Part shown: positions 27,901 through 36,431 of the stretch, one piece after another
Position numbering within the stretch: the stretch's first letter is position 1
Layout: every line of letters starts with the position of its first letter
Assembly (NCBI RefSeq): GCF_015191005.1
Contig: NZ_CP040442.1
Coordinates: forward strand, 2,542,001-2,606,000
Reading direction: 5' to 3'
Source of the DNA: Kaistella flava (ex Peng et al. 2021)
Lineage (GTDB): Bacteria > Bacteroidota > Bacteroidia > Flavobacteriales > Weeksellaceae
DNA: 64,000 nt
Made by a program: the position numbers and the translations under genes
The notes under the pieces: generated by a model
The model's database searches: none
What the model saw: only the letters and a program-made list of their open reading frames with translations
Told to the model about the DNA's origin: nothing

Positions 27901-27947
27901 GTTGCAAAAAAAGCAAATCTGAAAATTGGTAAATAAACTCTTAAAGA

Positions 27948-28250
27948 TTACTCCAGACCTGCGACTCCCAATTTGATCATTTTAATTAAAAGATCTTTTC
28001 TGTTCCCATAAGTGTCAAAAACGGCATCCTCACTTAAAACACCACGCGGTAAATCTTGCGGAATAATTTTCAACCGGTCGTCTTCCAGGTCTTTTCCCCT
28101 TTCTTCACTAGTATAATAATTCATAAGTTCGTTAAAATCGTACTGATTCTGATCCCACTTTTCGAGTAATTTTTCCATTTCTGAAATAAGTTCGTCGGTG
28201 CGGTTCAGAATGTTTTCCATTTTGGTAATATTTTCAAGACGTTTTTTCAT
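27948..28250 (-). CDS. DUF4298 domain-containing protein
   Basis: This small 100-residue protein has an N-terminal helical region rich in Glu, Lys and Met, then QYDFNELMNYYTSEERGKDLEDD, DLPRGVLSEDAVFDTYGNRKDLLIKMIKLG. That pattern (YY, LPRGVLSEDAVFD) is the DUF4298 signature. The function of the family is not known. It is encoded against the direction of the polysaccharide genes and shares a divergent promoter region with the GT4 gene at 28331. Confidence 0.8.
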   Translation of the reverse strand: MKKRLENITKMENILNRTDELISEMEKLLEKWDQNQYDFNELMNYYTSEERGKDLEDDRLKIIPQDLPRGVLSEDAVFDTYGNRKDLLIKMIKLGVAGLE

Positions 28251-28307
28251 TTAATGTAATTTTAAAATTAAATATACGGATTACTCTTCTTAACTGACCC
28301 GCTTTAT

Positions 28308-28315
28308 TATCTTTG
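28308..28315 (+). promoter_or_regulatory. -7 promoter box for the GT4 gene at 28331
   Basis: TATCTTTG matches TAnnTTTG exactly, 15 nt before the TTG start codon. A near match (TATATTTA, complement of 28268-28275) faces the other way toward the DUF4298 gene. Confidence 0.5.
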
Positions 28316-28330
28316 TAGAAACACAATAGT

Positions 28331-29482
28331 TTGAAAAAGAAAATCCTCATCAGAATCGGTTCTTTGCGCCATGGCGGTGCAGAAAAAGTTTTGGTGACTT
28401 TTCTGAAAAACTTACCGAAAGACAAATATGAAATCGATCTTTTATTGAACTTATATTCAGGAAAATATTTACCGGAAGTTCCCAATTGGATCAATGTTTT
28501 GTATTTGAATAAAGGAGAAATGATTACGACCAATCGCCTTCAGGATTTGCCGGTAAAAGGTTTTCGGGTTTTCTATCAAAAGGTTTTGAAGATGTTTCCT
28601 CAACTACTTTATCAATTTATTTTAAAAGGAAAAAAATATGATATTGAGTTTGCAGCGATTCACGGAATGCGGGATGAAATATTAAACTCTCCTTTAAAAT
28701 CATCAAAAAAATTGATTTGGATTCATAATGATTTAAAGAAAACTGAATTCCATAATTACACGGATGAAGAGTTTCGAAAGTTTTTTGGCTTTGATAAAAT
28801 CATGACTATTTCAGAAAAAATTCAAAAGGATTTCACAACTTTAGCAAAAACTGAAAAGGAAAAACAGAAAATTGCAAGAATCTATAATCCTTTAGATACG
28901 GAAGAAATTTTATCAAAATCAGATTCTGTAGTTCAAGATTATCAATTTGATGAAACGGTAAAAACCTTTATTTCTGTTGGAACAGTTTTTCCACAAAAAG
29001 GATTTGACCGATTATTGAAAGTTCACAAACGACTTTTGGATGAAGGTTTAAATCATAAAGTTCTCATTCTTGGCAATGGTTACGATTTTGAAAACATTAA
29101 AAAATTGAAAGACGAATTAGGTGTTTCGAAAACGGCTACTCTTTTAGGTTTTACCGATAATCCATATCCTTATTTTAAGAAAGTAGATTTCTATATTTTA
29201 AGTTCCAGATATGAAGGTTTTCCGACTGTTTTATTTGAAGCAATTACTTTAAAAAAGAAAATTATTGCAACTGATGTTTCCGGCGTTAGGGAAATGTTAG
29301 AAGAGGGGAAACTGGGATTAATCACAGAGAATTCAGAAGATGGAATTTATGAAGGAATGAAAAAAGCCCTCGAAAACCCTGAAAGCTTCGAAAAGTATGA
29401 ACAGAATTTAAAGGATTACAAAATGCCATTTAATCTGGAGAATTCCGTGAAATCAATCGTTAAAATTATTGATGATTTATAA
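28331..29482 (+). CDS. Family 4 glycosyltransferase (GT-B fold)
   Basis: This 383-residue protein starts at a TTG codon; the first residues KKKILIRIGSLRHGGAEKVL already form the first strand and nucleotide loop, so a later ATG would truncate the fold. The donor domain shows ISVGTVFPQKGFDRLLKVH, LILGNGYDFENIKKL and FYILSSRYEGFPTVLFEAITLKKKIIATDVSG. It is similar along its length to the GT4 at 26178 (for example both have LLLN then a GT4 core of the same spacing), suggesting duplication. It has its own promoter box. Confidence 0.92.
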   Translation: MKKKILIRIGSLRHGGAEKVLVTFLKNLPKDKYEIDLLLNLYSGKYLPEVPNWINVLYLNKGEMITTNRLQDLPVKGFRVFYQKVLKMFPQLLYQFILKGKKYDIEFAAIHGMRDEILNSPLKSSKKLIWIHNDLKKTEFHNYTDEEFRKFFGFDKIMTISEKIQKDFTTLAKTEKEKQKIARIYNPLDTEEILSKSDSVVQDYQFDETVKTFISVGTVFPQKGFDRLLKVHKRLLDEGLNHKVLILGNGYDFENIKKLKDELGVSKTATLLGFTDNPYPYFKKVDFYILSSRYEGFPTVLFEAITLKKKIIATDVSGVREMLEEGKLGLITENSEDGIYEGMKKALENPESFEKYEQNLKDYKMPFNLENSVKSIVKIIDDL

Positions 29483-29495
29483 ATCAGTTTTATTT

Positions 29496-29503
29496 TATCT
29501 TTG
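29496..29503 (+). promoter_or_regulatory. -7 promoter box 5 nt before the serine acetyltransferase-like start
   Basis: TATCTTTG matches TAnnTTTG exactly, with only 5 nt before the ATG at 29509. The predicted transcription start would coincide with the start codon. Confidence 0.55.
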
Positions 29504-29508
29504 TATAT

Positions 29509-30066
29509 ATGTCAAATTATTCTACTCTTCAAAAAGATTTTTATCGCGAAAGCGGAAAATGGCTTTCTACCTTTCAAATATGGAAGAAATTCTTTAGTCC
29601 TAACTTGCATTTTATTTATCTTTTAAGAACGACTCAGAAACATCCTAAACATACTTTATTAGGAAAAGTATGGCGAGTGATTTTACGACATTATCAGATT
29701 AAATACGGTTTTCAAATTTATCCCGAAACGCAAATCGGTGAAGGTTTATATCTCGGACATTGGGGAGCTTTGGTCATTAATCCAAAAGCGAAAATCGGTA
29801 GAAACTGTAATATTGCTCAAGGCGTAACCATCGCTCAAGCCAACCGTGGAAAAAATGAAGGCGTTCCCGAAATTGGAGATGAAGTGTGGATTGGCCCAAA
29901 TGCCGTCATCGTCGGAAATATCAAAATCGGAAATAATGTTTTGATTGCACCGAATGCTTACGTGAACTTTGACATTCCGTCAAACGCTGTTGCTATAGGA
30001 AATCCAGCTACTTTCACCCTTAATGAAAATGCGACTTCAGGTTACATTAATCATAAGATTGGCTAA
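29509..30066 (+). CDS. Serine acetyltransferase-like hexapeptide acyltransferase
   Basis: The protein has 185 residues. A helical N-terminal part (YRESGKWLSTFQIWKKFFS) precedes the beta-helix with IYPETQIGEGLYLGHWGALVINPKAKIGRNCNIAQGVTI. This matches the CysE/EpsC-like catalytic region (H in GLYLGHWG) and then DEVWIGPNAVIVGNIKIGNNV. It is shorter than true CysE and lies at the end of a glycan locus, so O-acetylation of a sugar is at least as likely as cysteine biosynthesis. Confidence 0.8.
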   Translation: MSNYSTLQKDFYRESGKWLSTFQIWKKFFSPNLHFIYLLRTTQKHPKHTLLGKVWRVILRHYQIKYGFQIYPETQIGEGLYLGHWGALVINPKAKIGRNCNIAQGVTIAQANRGKNEGVPEIGDEVWIGPNAVIVGNIKIGNNVLIAPNAYVNFDIPSNAVAIGNPATFTLNENATSGYINHKIG

Positions 30067-30080
30067 AATTTAACAGAAAT

Positions 30081-30099
30081 ATTTCGCCTGAAATTTTTT
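30081..30099 (+). terminator. Weak terminator-like hairpin at the end of the polysaccharide locus
   Basis: A 5-bp stem ATTTC/GAAAT (30081-30085, 30090-30094) with a GCCT loop is followed by five further T. It is short and AT-rich, so its strength is doubtful. Confidence 0.3.
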
Positions 30100-30178
30100 A
30101 TATTTCAATTCTAGCGCTTAATTTTACACCGTAAAAAAATCAGAAATTAGCAAGAAAACCTTAACCAAATTATAGTCA

Positions 30179-30859
30179 ATGAAAAAATCATACAACCTTA
30201 TATTTGAGAATAATAAAAAATGGATGGAAGCTCAACTGGCTGAAAATCCCGATTTTTTCAAAACTCTTTCTGCCACCCAAAATCCGGATTTTCTCTATAT
30301 CGGTTGTTCAGACAGCAGAGTTTCTGCCGAGGAAATGATGGGAATGAAACCAGGCGAACTCTTTGTTCATCGAAACATCGCTAATGTCGTAAATACATTA
30401 GATATGAGCGCCACGGCAGTGATTCAGTATGCCGTTGAACATCTTCAGGTAAAACATATCATCGTTTGCGGACATTACGGATGTGGTGGAATTAAAGCTG
30501 CGATGACTCCGGAAGACATGGGTCTTTTGAATCCGTGGTTGCGAACAATTCGTGATATTTATCGTTTGCATCAAGCAGAGTTAGACGCAATTGACGACGA
30601 ACAAAAACGCTACGACCGATTGGTAGAACTGAATGTGCAGGAACAATGCATTAACGTTATTAAAATGGCTTGTGTACAGGAAGAATATTTGGTTGATGAA
30701 TATCCGATTGTTCACGGTTTGGTTTTCGATATGAAAACAGGGAAAATAATCGATTTAGAAATCGACTTTGAGAACATCCTGAAAGACATTCAGAAAATTT
30801 ATAACTTAACCAATTCTAATTGGGTGATGAGCAAAAAGAATAATAAAAATATGCAGTAA
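30179..30859 (+). CDS. can: Beta-class carbonic anhydrase
   Basis: This 226-residue zinc enzyme interconverts CO2 and bicarbonate in the cytoplasm. The zinc ligands and catalytic dyad are visible: CSDSRV at about 43-48 (Cys, Asp, Arg) and HYGCGGIKAA at about 101-110 (His and Cys). FVHRNIANVV and TAVIQYAVEHLQVKHIIVCGH complete the beta-CA core. It stands alone on the plus strand after the glycan locus and converges with pth. Confidence 0.95.
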   Translation: MKKSYNLIFENNKKWMEAQLAENPDFFKTLSATQNPDFLYIGCSDSRVSAEEMMGMKPGELFVHRNIANVVNTLDMSATAVIQYAVEHLQVKHIIVCGHYGCGGIKAAMTPEDMGLLNPWLRTIRDIYRLHQAELDAIDDEQKRYDRLVELNVQEQCINVIKMACVQEEYLVDEYPIVHGLVFDMKTGKIIDLEIDFENILKDIQKIYNLTNSNWVMSKKNNKNMQ

Positions 30860-30879
30860 ATTTTCAGAAAGCAGTAAAT

Positions 30880-31443
30880 TTATTTTCCGTTAAATGTCGT
30901 CATGGCATTCTGAATTCCAGCAAATACAAAAGACAAACACGCTTTAGAAAACTTCTCGATTCTTTCGGGAAGTTTTTCTTTTTCTTCACCTTCCCATTTT
31001 CCGAGAACGTAATCGACTTGTTTTCCTTCGCTGAATTCTGCAGAAATCCCAAATCTTAATCGAGGGTAACTCTGCGTTTGAAGTTGTTCCTGAATACTTT
31101 TTAAACCATTATGTCCAGCGTCTGAACCTTTCATTTTCATTCTTAAAGTTCCGAATGGCAATGACAAATCGTCGGTAACAATCATCAAGTTTTCTACGGG
31201 AATATTTTCTTTCTGAAGCCAGAATTTCACGGCATTTCCTGAAAGATTCATATAAGTGTCAGGTTTCAGAATCAATACTTTTCTGCCTTTATATTTCCCT
31301 TCAGCAAGCAAACCAAAGTTCGATGATTTAAAAGGTGCCTCAATAGTTTCGGCAATTTTTTCAGCAACTTTAAACCCGACGTTATGCCGGGTTTCAGTAT
31401 ATTCTTCGCCTTTATTTCCTAGACCTACAATTAGGTATTTCAT
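30880..31443 (-). CDS. pth: Peptidyl-tRNA hydrolase
   Basis: This 187-residue enzyme releases peptides from stalled peptidyl-tRNA. The start MKYLIVGLGNKGEEYTETRHNVGFK contains the family's Asn and the catalytic His of TRHNVGF near residue 20. KPDTYMNLSGNAV, DDLSLPFGTLRMKMKGSDAGHNGLKSI and LRFGIS follow. Length is normal. It is 9 nt downstream of a lipoprotein gene on the same strand. Confidence 0.97.
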   Translation of the reverse strand: MKYLIVGLGNKGEEYTETRHNVGFKVAEKIAETIEAPFKSSNFGLLAEGKYKGRKVLILKPDTYMNLSGNAVKFWLQKENIPVENLMIVTDDLSLPFGTLRMKMKGSDAGHNGLKSIQEQLQTQSYPRLRFGISAEFSEGKQVDYVLGKWEGEEKEKLPERIEKFSKACLSFVFAGIQNAMTTFNGK

Positions 31444-31452
31444 GTTAAAGTT

Positions 31453-32325
31453 TTATTGGTATACGAAAGTTAGAGTACCAAGATTACCAGAGGCAACTGC
31501 TTTTGTTGGATAACCATCTGCATCATAAGTATAGGTATAAGTCACCGATTGGCCATTAACCGCAATTTTTCTATAATTGTTGGCTGAAAAACCAGTCACC
31601 GCAGAATTATCAAATCCATAGAGCGAGCTTACTATATTATAAGCTTCAGGCAACGTATTAAAGGGATTTATTTTGTTGTCATAATCGCTAAATGTAGTAG
31701 AAATGACAATGGGCGGAATGGTAATCGGCGGAGTTGCAGGAAATATCGTGGAAAATTTCCATGTGGAAATATTACTTCCTGTATAAGTAACATCACTCTG
31801 AAGCGTAAACATATCGTACAAAACATTTGGATCAGCGCTGTCAACACCTACCATTTTTGATAAAATCTTTGTTATTTTATTATTGGTATAATTTGCAGTG
31901 ATAGTGTTTTTAAAAGAGTTTCCAGTGTCTTCTGTACCAACTCCTTTTGCTTCAACAAATTTTCCATTATTATAAGTAATTGTAAAATTGGTAGTGGTAA
32001 TCGAACCATCATTCTGTACGATTGCTATTTTATTAATATTGTTATTATCATAAGTCAAATTGTAAGAAACAGAATTATCACTTGCTTTCACATTGACCAA
32101 TTTCCCCAGTAAATAAGTATAATTAAAAGTAACAGTTTCACCGCTATCATCTTTTGACGTAACAGATTTCAAATGCTTTACTACTCCAGTTGTTCCACCG
32201 CCACCATTTTGATTTGGTTGTTCAACTCCGAAAAGTAAATCGCCATTTTCATCACGACCCGGTTCGCAGGAAAACAAAATCACCAAGCTGAATATAAGGA
32301 CGAAAATATTTAAAACTTTTTTCAT
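31453..32325 (-). CDS. Hypothetical lipoprotein with repeated beta-strand/YD-like segments
   Basis: The protein has 290 residues from the ATG at 32325. An in-frame ATG at 32346 overlaps the -7 box and would put residues before the signal peptide. MKKVLNIFVLIFSLVILFSCEP is a lipoprotein signal with Cys at about 20. The body shows recurring Y-T-Y/L-G-N strands (FNYTYLLGKLVNVKASDNSVS, YTYTYDADGYPTKAVA), like the DUF4595/YD-repeat-type surface proteins of this phylum. A Gly-rich linker follows the lipid anchor. Function unknown. Confidence 0.75.
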   Translation of the reverse strand: MKKVLNIFVLIFSLVILFSCEPGRDENGDLLFGVEQPNQNGGGGTTGVVKHLKSVTSKDDSGETVTFNYTYLLGKLVNVKASDNSVSYNLTYDNNNINKIAIVQNDGSITTTNFTITYNNGKFVEAKGVGTEDTGNSFKNTITANYTNNKITKILSKMVGVDSADPNVLYDMFTLQSDVTYTGSNISTWKFSTIFPATPPITIPPIVISTTFSDYDNKINPFNTLPEAYNIVSSLYGFDNSAVTGFSANNYRKIAVNGQSVTYTYTYDADGYPTKAVASGNLGTLTFVYQ

Positions 32326-32343
32326 TATTAAAATTAATTTTAG

Positions 32344-32351
32344 CAAAAGTA
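32344..32351 (-). promoter_or_regulatory. -7 promoter box of the lipoprotein-pth pair
   Basis: TACTTTTG on the minus strand matches TAnnTTTG; the predicted start near 32337 leaves a leader of about 12 nt before the ATG at 32325. Confidence 0.5.
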
Positions 32352-32381
32352 CTCTTTTTTTAGAAATTTTGAGAAGACGGT

Positions 32382-35300
32382 TTATTTCCCCAAAATCCTT
32401 TCCAAAACAGAATTCACCTCATCAACATTCTGTACATTCTCTTTACGCATCATGAGTTGATTTCCTTCTTTACTGGTTTTCTCTTTTAAAGTAGCTTCTC
32501 TTGGATTCTTCGATAAATAAGAAATAATGTTCCTGAATTTTTCACTTTGATAAAACTTATCCTGAGGATTAGGCGGGAAATAACCGAGAAAAACTCCATT
32601 CTTCACCACGATTTTATCAAAACCAATATCGGCTGCAATCCATTTCAGTTCTACCGATTTCAAAAGATTAATCGCTTCGGAAGGTAATTCTCCGAAACGG
32701 TCGATCAATTCCAGTTCTAATTTATGCAAATCCTCTTTGCTTTCAATCTCTGCTAATTTTTGATATAATGACAATCTTTCCTCAATACTTTGAACATAAG
32801 AATCAGGCAACATTAATTCTAAATCCGTATCAATATTTACTTCTTTGGTCGATTTAAAAAGTTTTTTACGGTCTTCTTCATTATCAAATAAATCTTCGAA
32901 TTCCTCATCGTTCTGAAGTTCCTCCAAAGCTTCCTGCATGATTTTCTGATACGTATCAAATCCCATTTCATTAATAAAACCACTTTGTTCACCGCCTAAT
33001 AAATCTCCGGCGCCACGAATTTCTAAATCCTTCATCGCAATCTGAAAACCGCTTCCCAAATCGGAAAACTGTTCAATCGCTTCCAGTCTTTTTCGGGCAT
33101 CATTAGTAACCATATCAAACGGCGGCGTAATCAGAAAACAAAATGCTTTTCGATTACTTCGACCGACACGGCCGCGCATCTGGTGAACATCTGCCATTCC
33201 AAAACGCTGTGCATCATTAATAAAAATCGTGTTCGCATTCGGAACATCTACTCCACTTTCGATAATGGTGGTAGAAACCAAAACGTCATATTTCCCTTCC
33301 ATAAAATCCAGAACATTTCGCTCCAATTGCTTTCCATCCATTTGTCCGTGGCCTGTAATTACTTTCGCATCAGGAACTAAGCGTTGAATTAAGCCAGCAA
33401 TATCTTTCAGATTTTCAATTCTATTATTAATAAAATAAACCTGTCCGTCTCTTTGAAGTTCATACGAAATTGCATCGCGAATCATTTCCTCATCAAAACC
33501 AACAATTTGCGTATCAACAGGTTGACGGTTTGGCGGTGGCGTTTTAATAACCGACAAATCTCTCGCTGCCATTAATGAAAACTGCAAAGTTCTCGGAATT
33601 GGCGTCGCAGTCAATGTTAAAGTATCAACGTTACTTTTTATCGTTTTTAATTTGTCCTTAACGGAAACACCGAATTTATGTTCTTCATCAATAATTAAAA
33701 GGCCTAAATCTTTAAATTTTACCGAACTTCCCACCAATTGATGCGTTCCAATTACGATGTCAATTTTTCCTGATTTCAATCCTTCTAAAGTTTCGGCTTT
33801 TTGTTTCGCAGTTCGAAATCGATTCATATAAGAAATCGTTACCGGGAAATCTTTCAACCTTTCTGTAAAACTTCGATAATGTTGAAAAGCTAAAATCGTC
33901 GTAGGAACTAAAATCGCCACTTGTTTTCCATCAGTTGCTGCTTTAAACGCTGCTCTAATCGCAATCTCTGTTTTTCCGAAACCTACATCACCACAAATCA
34001 AACGATCCATTACGGTATCGTTTTCCATATCCGCTTTTACATCAACCGTCGCTTTTTCCTGATCGGGCGTATCTTCATAAATAAAGCTCGCTTCCAGTTC
34101 ATTTTGCAAATAAGAATCGGGTGTGAAGGCAAATCCTTTCGCCGTTTTCCGTTGTGCATATAAACGAATTAAGTCAAAAGCAATCTGTTTTACTTTGGCT
34201 TTTGTTTTCTGTTTTAAAGCTTTCCAGGCAGGAGAACCCAGTTTTGATAAAACAATCTCACGTCCATCTGGACCATTATATTTTGAAATTTTATTTAATG
34301 AGTGAATACTTACATATAATAAGTCGCCATTTTTATAAGTCAATTTAAAACATTCCTGAACTTTTCCGTTATTATTCACTTTGACCAAACCCATAAATTT
34401 CCCAATTCCGTGGTCGATGTGTGTGATATAATCGCCGACTTTCATTTGCATTAAATCTTTCAGTGTAATCTGCTCTGATTTTGCAAAAGAGTTTTTGGCT
34501 TTGAATCTTTGGTAACGGTCAAAAATCTGGTGATCGGTATAAACGGAAATTTTATGGTCTAAATCCACAAAACCCTCGTGAAGTTCAGATTTAAAAGACT
34601 TAAATAAAAATTTTGATTTCTTCTCTGCAAAATCTTTTGAATCATTGTCATTATCTGAAGAAGATTGCTGTGAAATTAATTCTTCAAAAATAGATTCTAA
34701 TCGCTCTTTCTGTTTTTCGGAGGAGAATGAAATCCACGTTTGGAAACCATCATTTTGTTTTTCTTCTAAATCTTCAAGTAAAAGTTCAAACTTTTTATGA
34801 AAACTCGGTTGCGGACTTTGATTCAGTTGAACAATTTCAGCATCGCTCCCTTTCACTTCTTGCAAAGTAAAATCGATCCATTCAAATTTATTAATGTCTT
34901 TGCTGAAATCATCTTCAGAAACAAAAAGTTCATTTGGCGGGAGATGTCTAATTTCCGTCCCTAAAGTTCCGAATTTCACTTCTGCTTTTTCGTAGAAACT
35001 TTTAATAAAATTAAAACCAACAAATGCATTTTTCGTAACTACAACTAAATCCTTCGGTGCGAGATCAAACAAAGAAACTTTTGTTCCCTGCGCAGAAAAA
35101 TTCATATTAGAAACCAACTGAAATTCCTTTACCTTTTCTTTTGAAAGTTGAGTTTCAATATCAAAAGTTTTGATGCTGTCGACTTCATTTCCAAAAAAAG
35201 TAATTCGGTAAGGTTCTTCATTAGAATAAGAAAAAACATCCACAATTCCACCTCTCACAGAAAATTCGCCAGGTTCAGAAACAAAATCGGTATGATTAAA

Positions 35301-35801
35301 ATTAAACTGATGAAGCAATTCTTCAGTAAAATTAAAATCCAGTTGATCGCCAGTTTTAATGGTATGAGAAATCGCTTTAAAATCATCCTTCTTCATCACC
35401 TTTTCCGCCAAAGATGCAAATGGCGCAATCATGACTCTTGGCTTTTTATCGTTGTGAATTCTATTCAAAACTTCGGTTCTTAAAACCAAATTGGCATTTT
35501 GAGTTTTCTCAATCTGATAAGGTTCCAAATGAGTTGGTGGAAAATAAAGTACATTTTCTTTGCCCAATAAATCTTCTAATTCTGCAGTGATATATAAAGC
35601 GTCCTCTTTATCATCGGTCAAAAATAGAAGCGATTTCTTTTTAATCAAAAATAATTCTGCCGCAATTACTGCAGGAGAAGAACCTGCAAATGACTTTACA
35701 GCAAGATGTTTATTTTGATCGAGTTGTGTAAACAATTCTTTTCCAAATTCTAAATGAAGAAGTTGGGGAAGAAATGTTTCTGTGATGTTTTTTAACTGCA
35801 T
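32382..35801 (-). CDS. mfd: Transcription-repair coupling factor Mfd
   Basis: This 1139-residue DNA translocase removes stalled RNA polymerase and recruits UvrA. The N-terminal UvrB-like region (1-350) includes VRGGIVDVFSYSNEEPYRI. The polymerase-interacting domain starts near KVGDYITHIDHGIGKFMGLV. The helicase motor has RLICGDVGFGKTEIAIRAAFKA, motif II LLIIDEEHKFGV, LTLTATPIPRTLQFSLM and HQMRGRVGRSNRKAFCFL. The C-terminal TRCF domain covers about 980-1100. Length and order are normal. Its leader carries competing hairpins. Confidence 0.98.
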   Translation of the reverse strand: MQLKNITETFLPQLLHLEFGKELFTQLDQNKHLAVKSFAGSSPAVIAAELFLIKKKSLLFLTDDKEDALYITAELEDLLGKENVLYFPPTHLEPYQIEKTQNANLVLRTEVLNRIHNDKKPRVMIAPFASLAEKVMKKDDFKAISHTIKTGDQLDFNFTEELLHQFNFNHTDFVSEPGEFSVRGGIVDVFSYSNEEPYRITFFGNEVDSIKTFDIETQLSKEKVKEFQLVSNMNFSAQGTKVSLFDLAPKDLVVVTKNAFVGFNFIKSFYEKAEVKFGTLGTEIRHLPPNELFVSEDDFSKDINKFEWIDFTLQEVKGSDAEIVQLNQSPQPSFHKKFELLLEDLEEKQNDGFQTWISFSSEKQKERLESIFEELISQQSSSDNDNDSKDFAEKKSKFLFKSFKSELHEGFVDLDHKISVYTDHQIFDRYQRFKAKNSFAKSEQITLKDLMQMKVGDYITHIDHGIGKFMGLVKVNNNGKVQECFKLTYKNGDLLYVSIHSLNKISKYNGPDGREIVLSKLGSPAWKALKQKTKAKVKQIAFDLIRLYAQRKTAKGFAFTPDSYLQNELEASFIYEDTPDQEKATVDVKADMENDTVMDRLICGDVGFGKTEIAIRAAFKAATDGKQVAILVPTTILAFQHYRSFTERLKDFPVTISYMNRFRTAKQKAETLEGLKSGKIDIVIGTHQLVGSSVKFKDLGLLIIDEEHKFGVSVKDKLKTIKSNVDTLTLTATPIPRTLQFSLMAARDLSVIKTPPPNRQPVDTQIVGFDEEMIRDAISYELQRDGQVYFINNRIENLKDIAGLIQRLVPDAKVITGHGQMDGKQLERNVLDFMEGKYDVLVSTTIIESGVDVPNANTIFINDAQRFGMADVHQMRGRVGRSNRKAFCFLITPPFDMVTNDARKRLEAIEQFSDLGSGFQIAMKDLEIRGAGDLLGGEQSGFINEMGFDTYQKIMQEALEELQNDEEFEDLFDNEEDRKKLFKSTKEVNIDTDLELMLPDSYVQSIEERLSLYQKLAEIESKEDLHKLELELIDRFGELPSEAINLLKSVELKWIAADIGFDKIVVKNGVFLGYFPPNPQDKFYQSEKFRNIISYLSKNPREATLKEKTSKEGNQLMMRKENVQNVDEVNSVLERILGK

Positions 35802-35852
35802 ATCCTATTCTGAAGGTAAAAACTGGACTTAAAAAGAGTCCTATTATAAAAC

Positions 35853-35884
35853 GGAAAAGCGATTTCGGGACTTTTCCGAAATCG
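35853..35884 (-). promoter_or_regulatory. Competing stem-loops in the mfd leader
   Basis: Two perfect inverted repeats overlap: GGAAAAG/CTTTTCC (35853-35859, 35871-35877) and CGATTTCGG/CCGAAATCG (35860-35868, 35876-35884). Only one can form fully at a time. Neither is followed by a U-tract, so this is not a simple terminator. They lie just after the predicted mfd transcription start. Confidence 0.45.
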
Positions 35885-35895
35885 TACTGAAGATG

Positions 35896-35922
35896 CAAAT
35901 TTAGCGAAATAATTTAATGCAA
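35896..35922 (-). promoter_or_regulatory. Probable mfd promoter
   Basis: The minus strand has TTG (complement of 35920-35922), a 16-nt spacer and TAAATTTG (complement of 35896-35903). The -7 box is a full match and the spacer is about one nt short of the usual range. The start would be near 35890, giving a leader of about 88 nt. Confidence 0.55.
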
Positions 35923-36083
35923 CTTTTCATTCCTAATGATCATAGTAAGGTTCGACACTTTAATCTAGTGTTAATAACTATTAAATTTTAGTTAAAGTTT
36001 TTAGTCAAGAATATTTATGCACATAATTTGTTTACTTTTATTCATCTATAAAACAACACAATAGAAGCTTAAACATTAAAAAA

Positions 36084-36365
36084 ATGAAAAAATTATTAAC
36101 AGCATTATCCGTGATTTTAGGACTCGGACTTGCAAGCGCGCAACAAGTAATGCCAAAAGAAACTGCAAAAATGGCTCCTGCGAAAGCACAGAAAATGGAA
36201 GCTGTAAAAAAAGAAGAAGCTAAAAAACCAGCAATGGCATTGAAACCAGCCGCAACGAATTCTGCAGTGAAAATGAAAAAAGACGGAACACCAGACAAAA
36301 GATATAAAGCAAACGAACATTTGAAAAAAGACGGAACACCGGATAAGAGATATAAAGCAAAATAA
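36084..36365 (+). CDS. Small secreted basic protein with two KKDGTPDKRYKA repeats
   Basis: This 93-residue protein has a signal peptide MKKLLTALSVILGLGLASAQ, then an Ala/Lys/Met/Pro-rich spacer (about 21-65). It ends with two near-identical copies of KKDGTPDKRYKA at about 69-80 and 82-93. The mature protein is strongly basic and probably disordered. I have seen the DGTPDxRYK element in other Bacteroidota proteins, where its role is not known to me. It is a single-gene unit ended by a good terminator. Function unknown; binding to acidic surface polymers would be a guess. Confidence 0.75.
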   Translation: MKKLLTALSVILGLGLASAQQVMPKETAKMAPAKAQKMEAVKKEEAKKPAMALKPAATNSAVKMKKDGTPDKRYKANEHLKKDGTPDKRYKAK

Positions 36366-36382
36366 GTCAGATTTAATCTGGC

Positions 36383-36413
36383 AAGCCTCGGAAGTTATTT
36401 CGAGGCTTTTTTA
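36383..36413 (+). terminator. Rho-independent terminator after the repeat-bearing small protein
   Basis: An 8-bp stem AAGCCTCG/CGAGGCTT (36383-36390 and 36401-36408) with a 10-nt loop is followed by a T-rich tail. It lies 18 nt after the stop codon. Confidence 0.85.
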
Positions 36414-36431
36414 TATCTTTAAAAAAAAATT

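Noticed and set aside
35148..35483. Plus-strand 111-codon frame
   Set aside because: It is antisense to the well-supported mfd gene and has no recognisable features.
35853..35884. H-type pseudoknot in the mfd leader
   Set aside because: The two 7-bp stems would leave no nucleotides to cross the grooves, so a full pseudoknot is not feasible; alternative hairpins are more likely.
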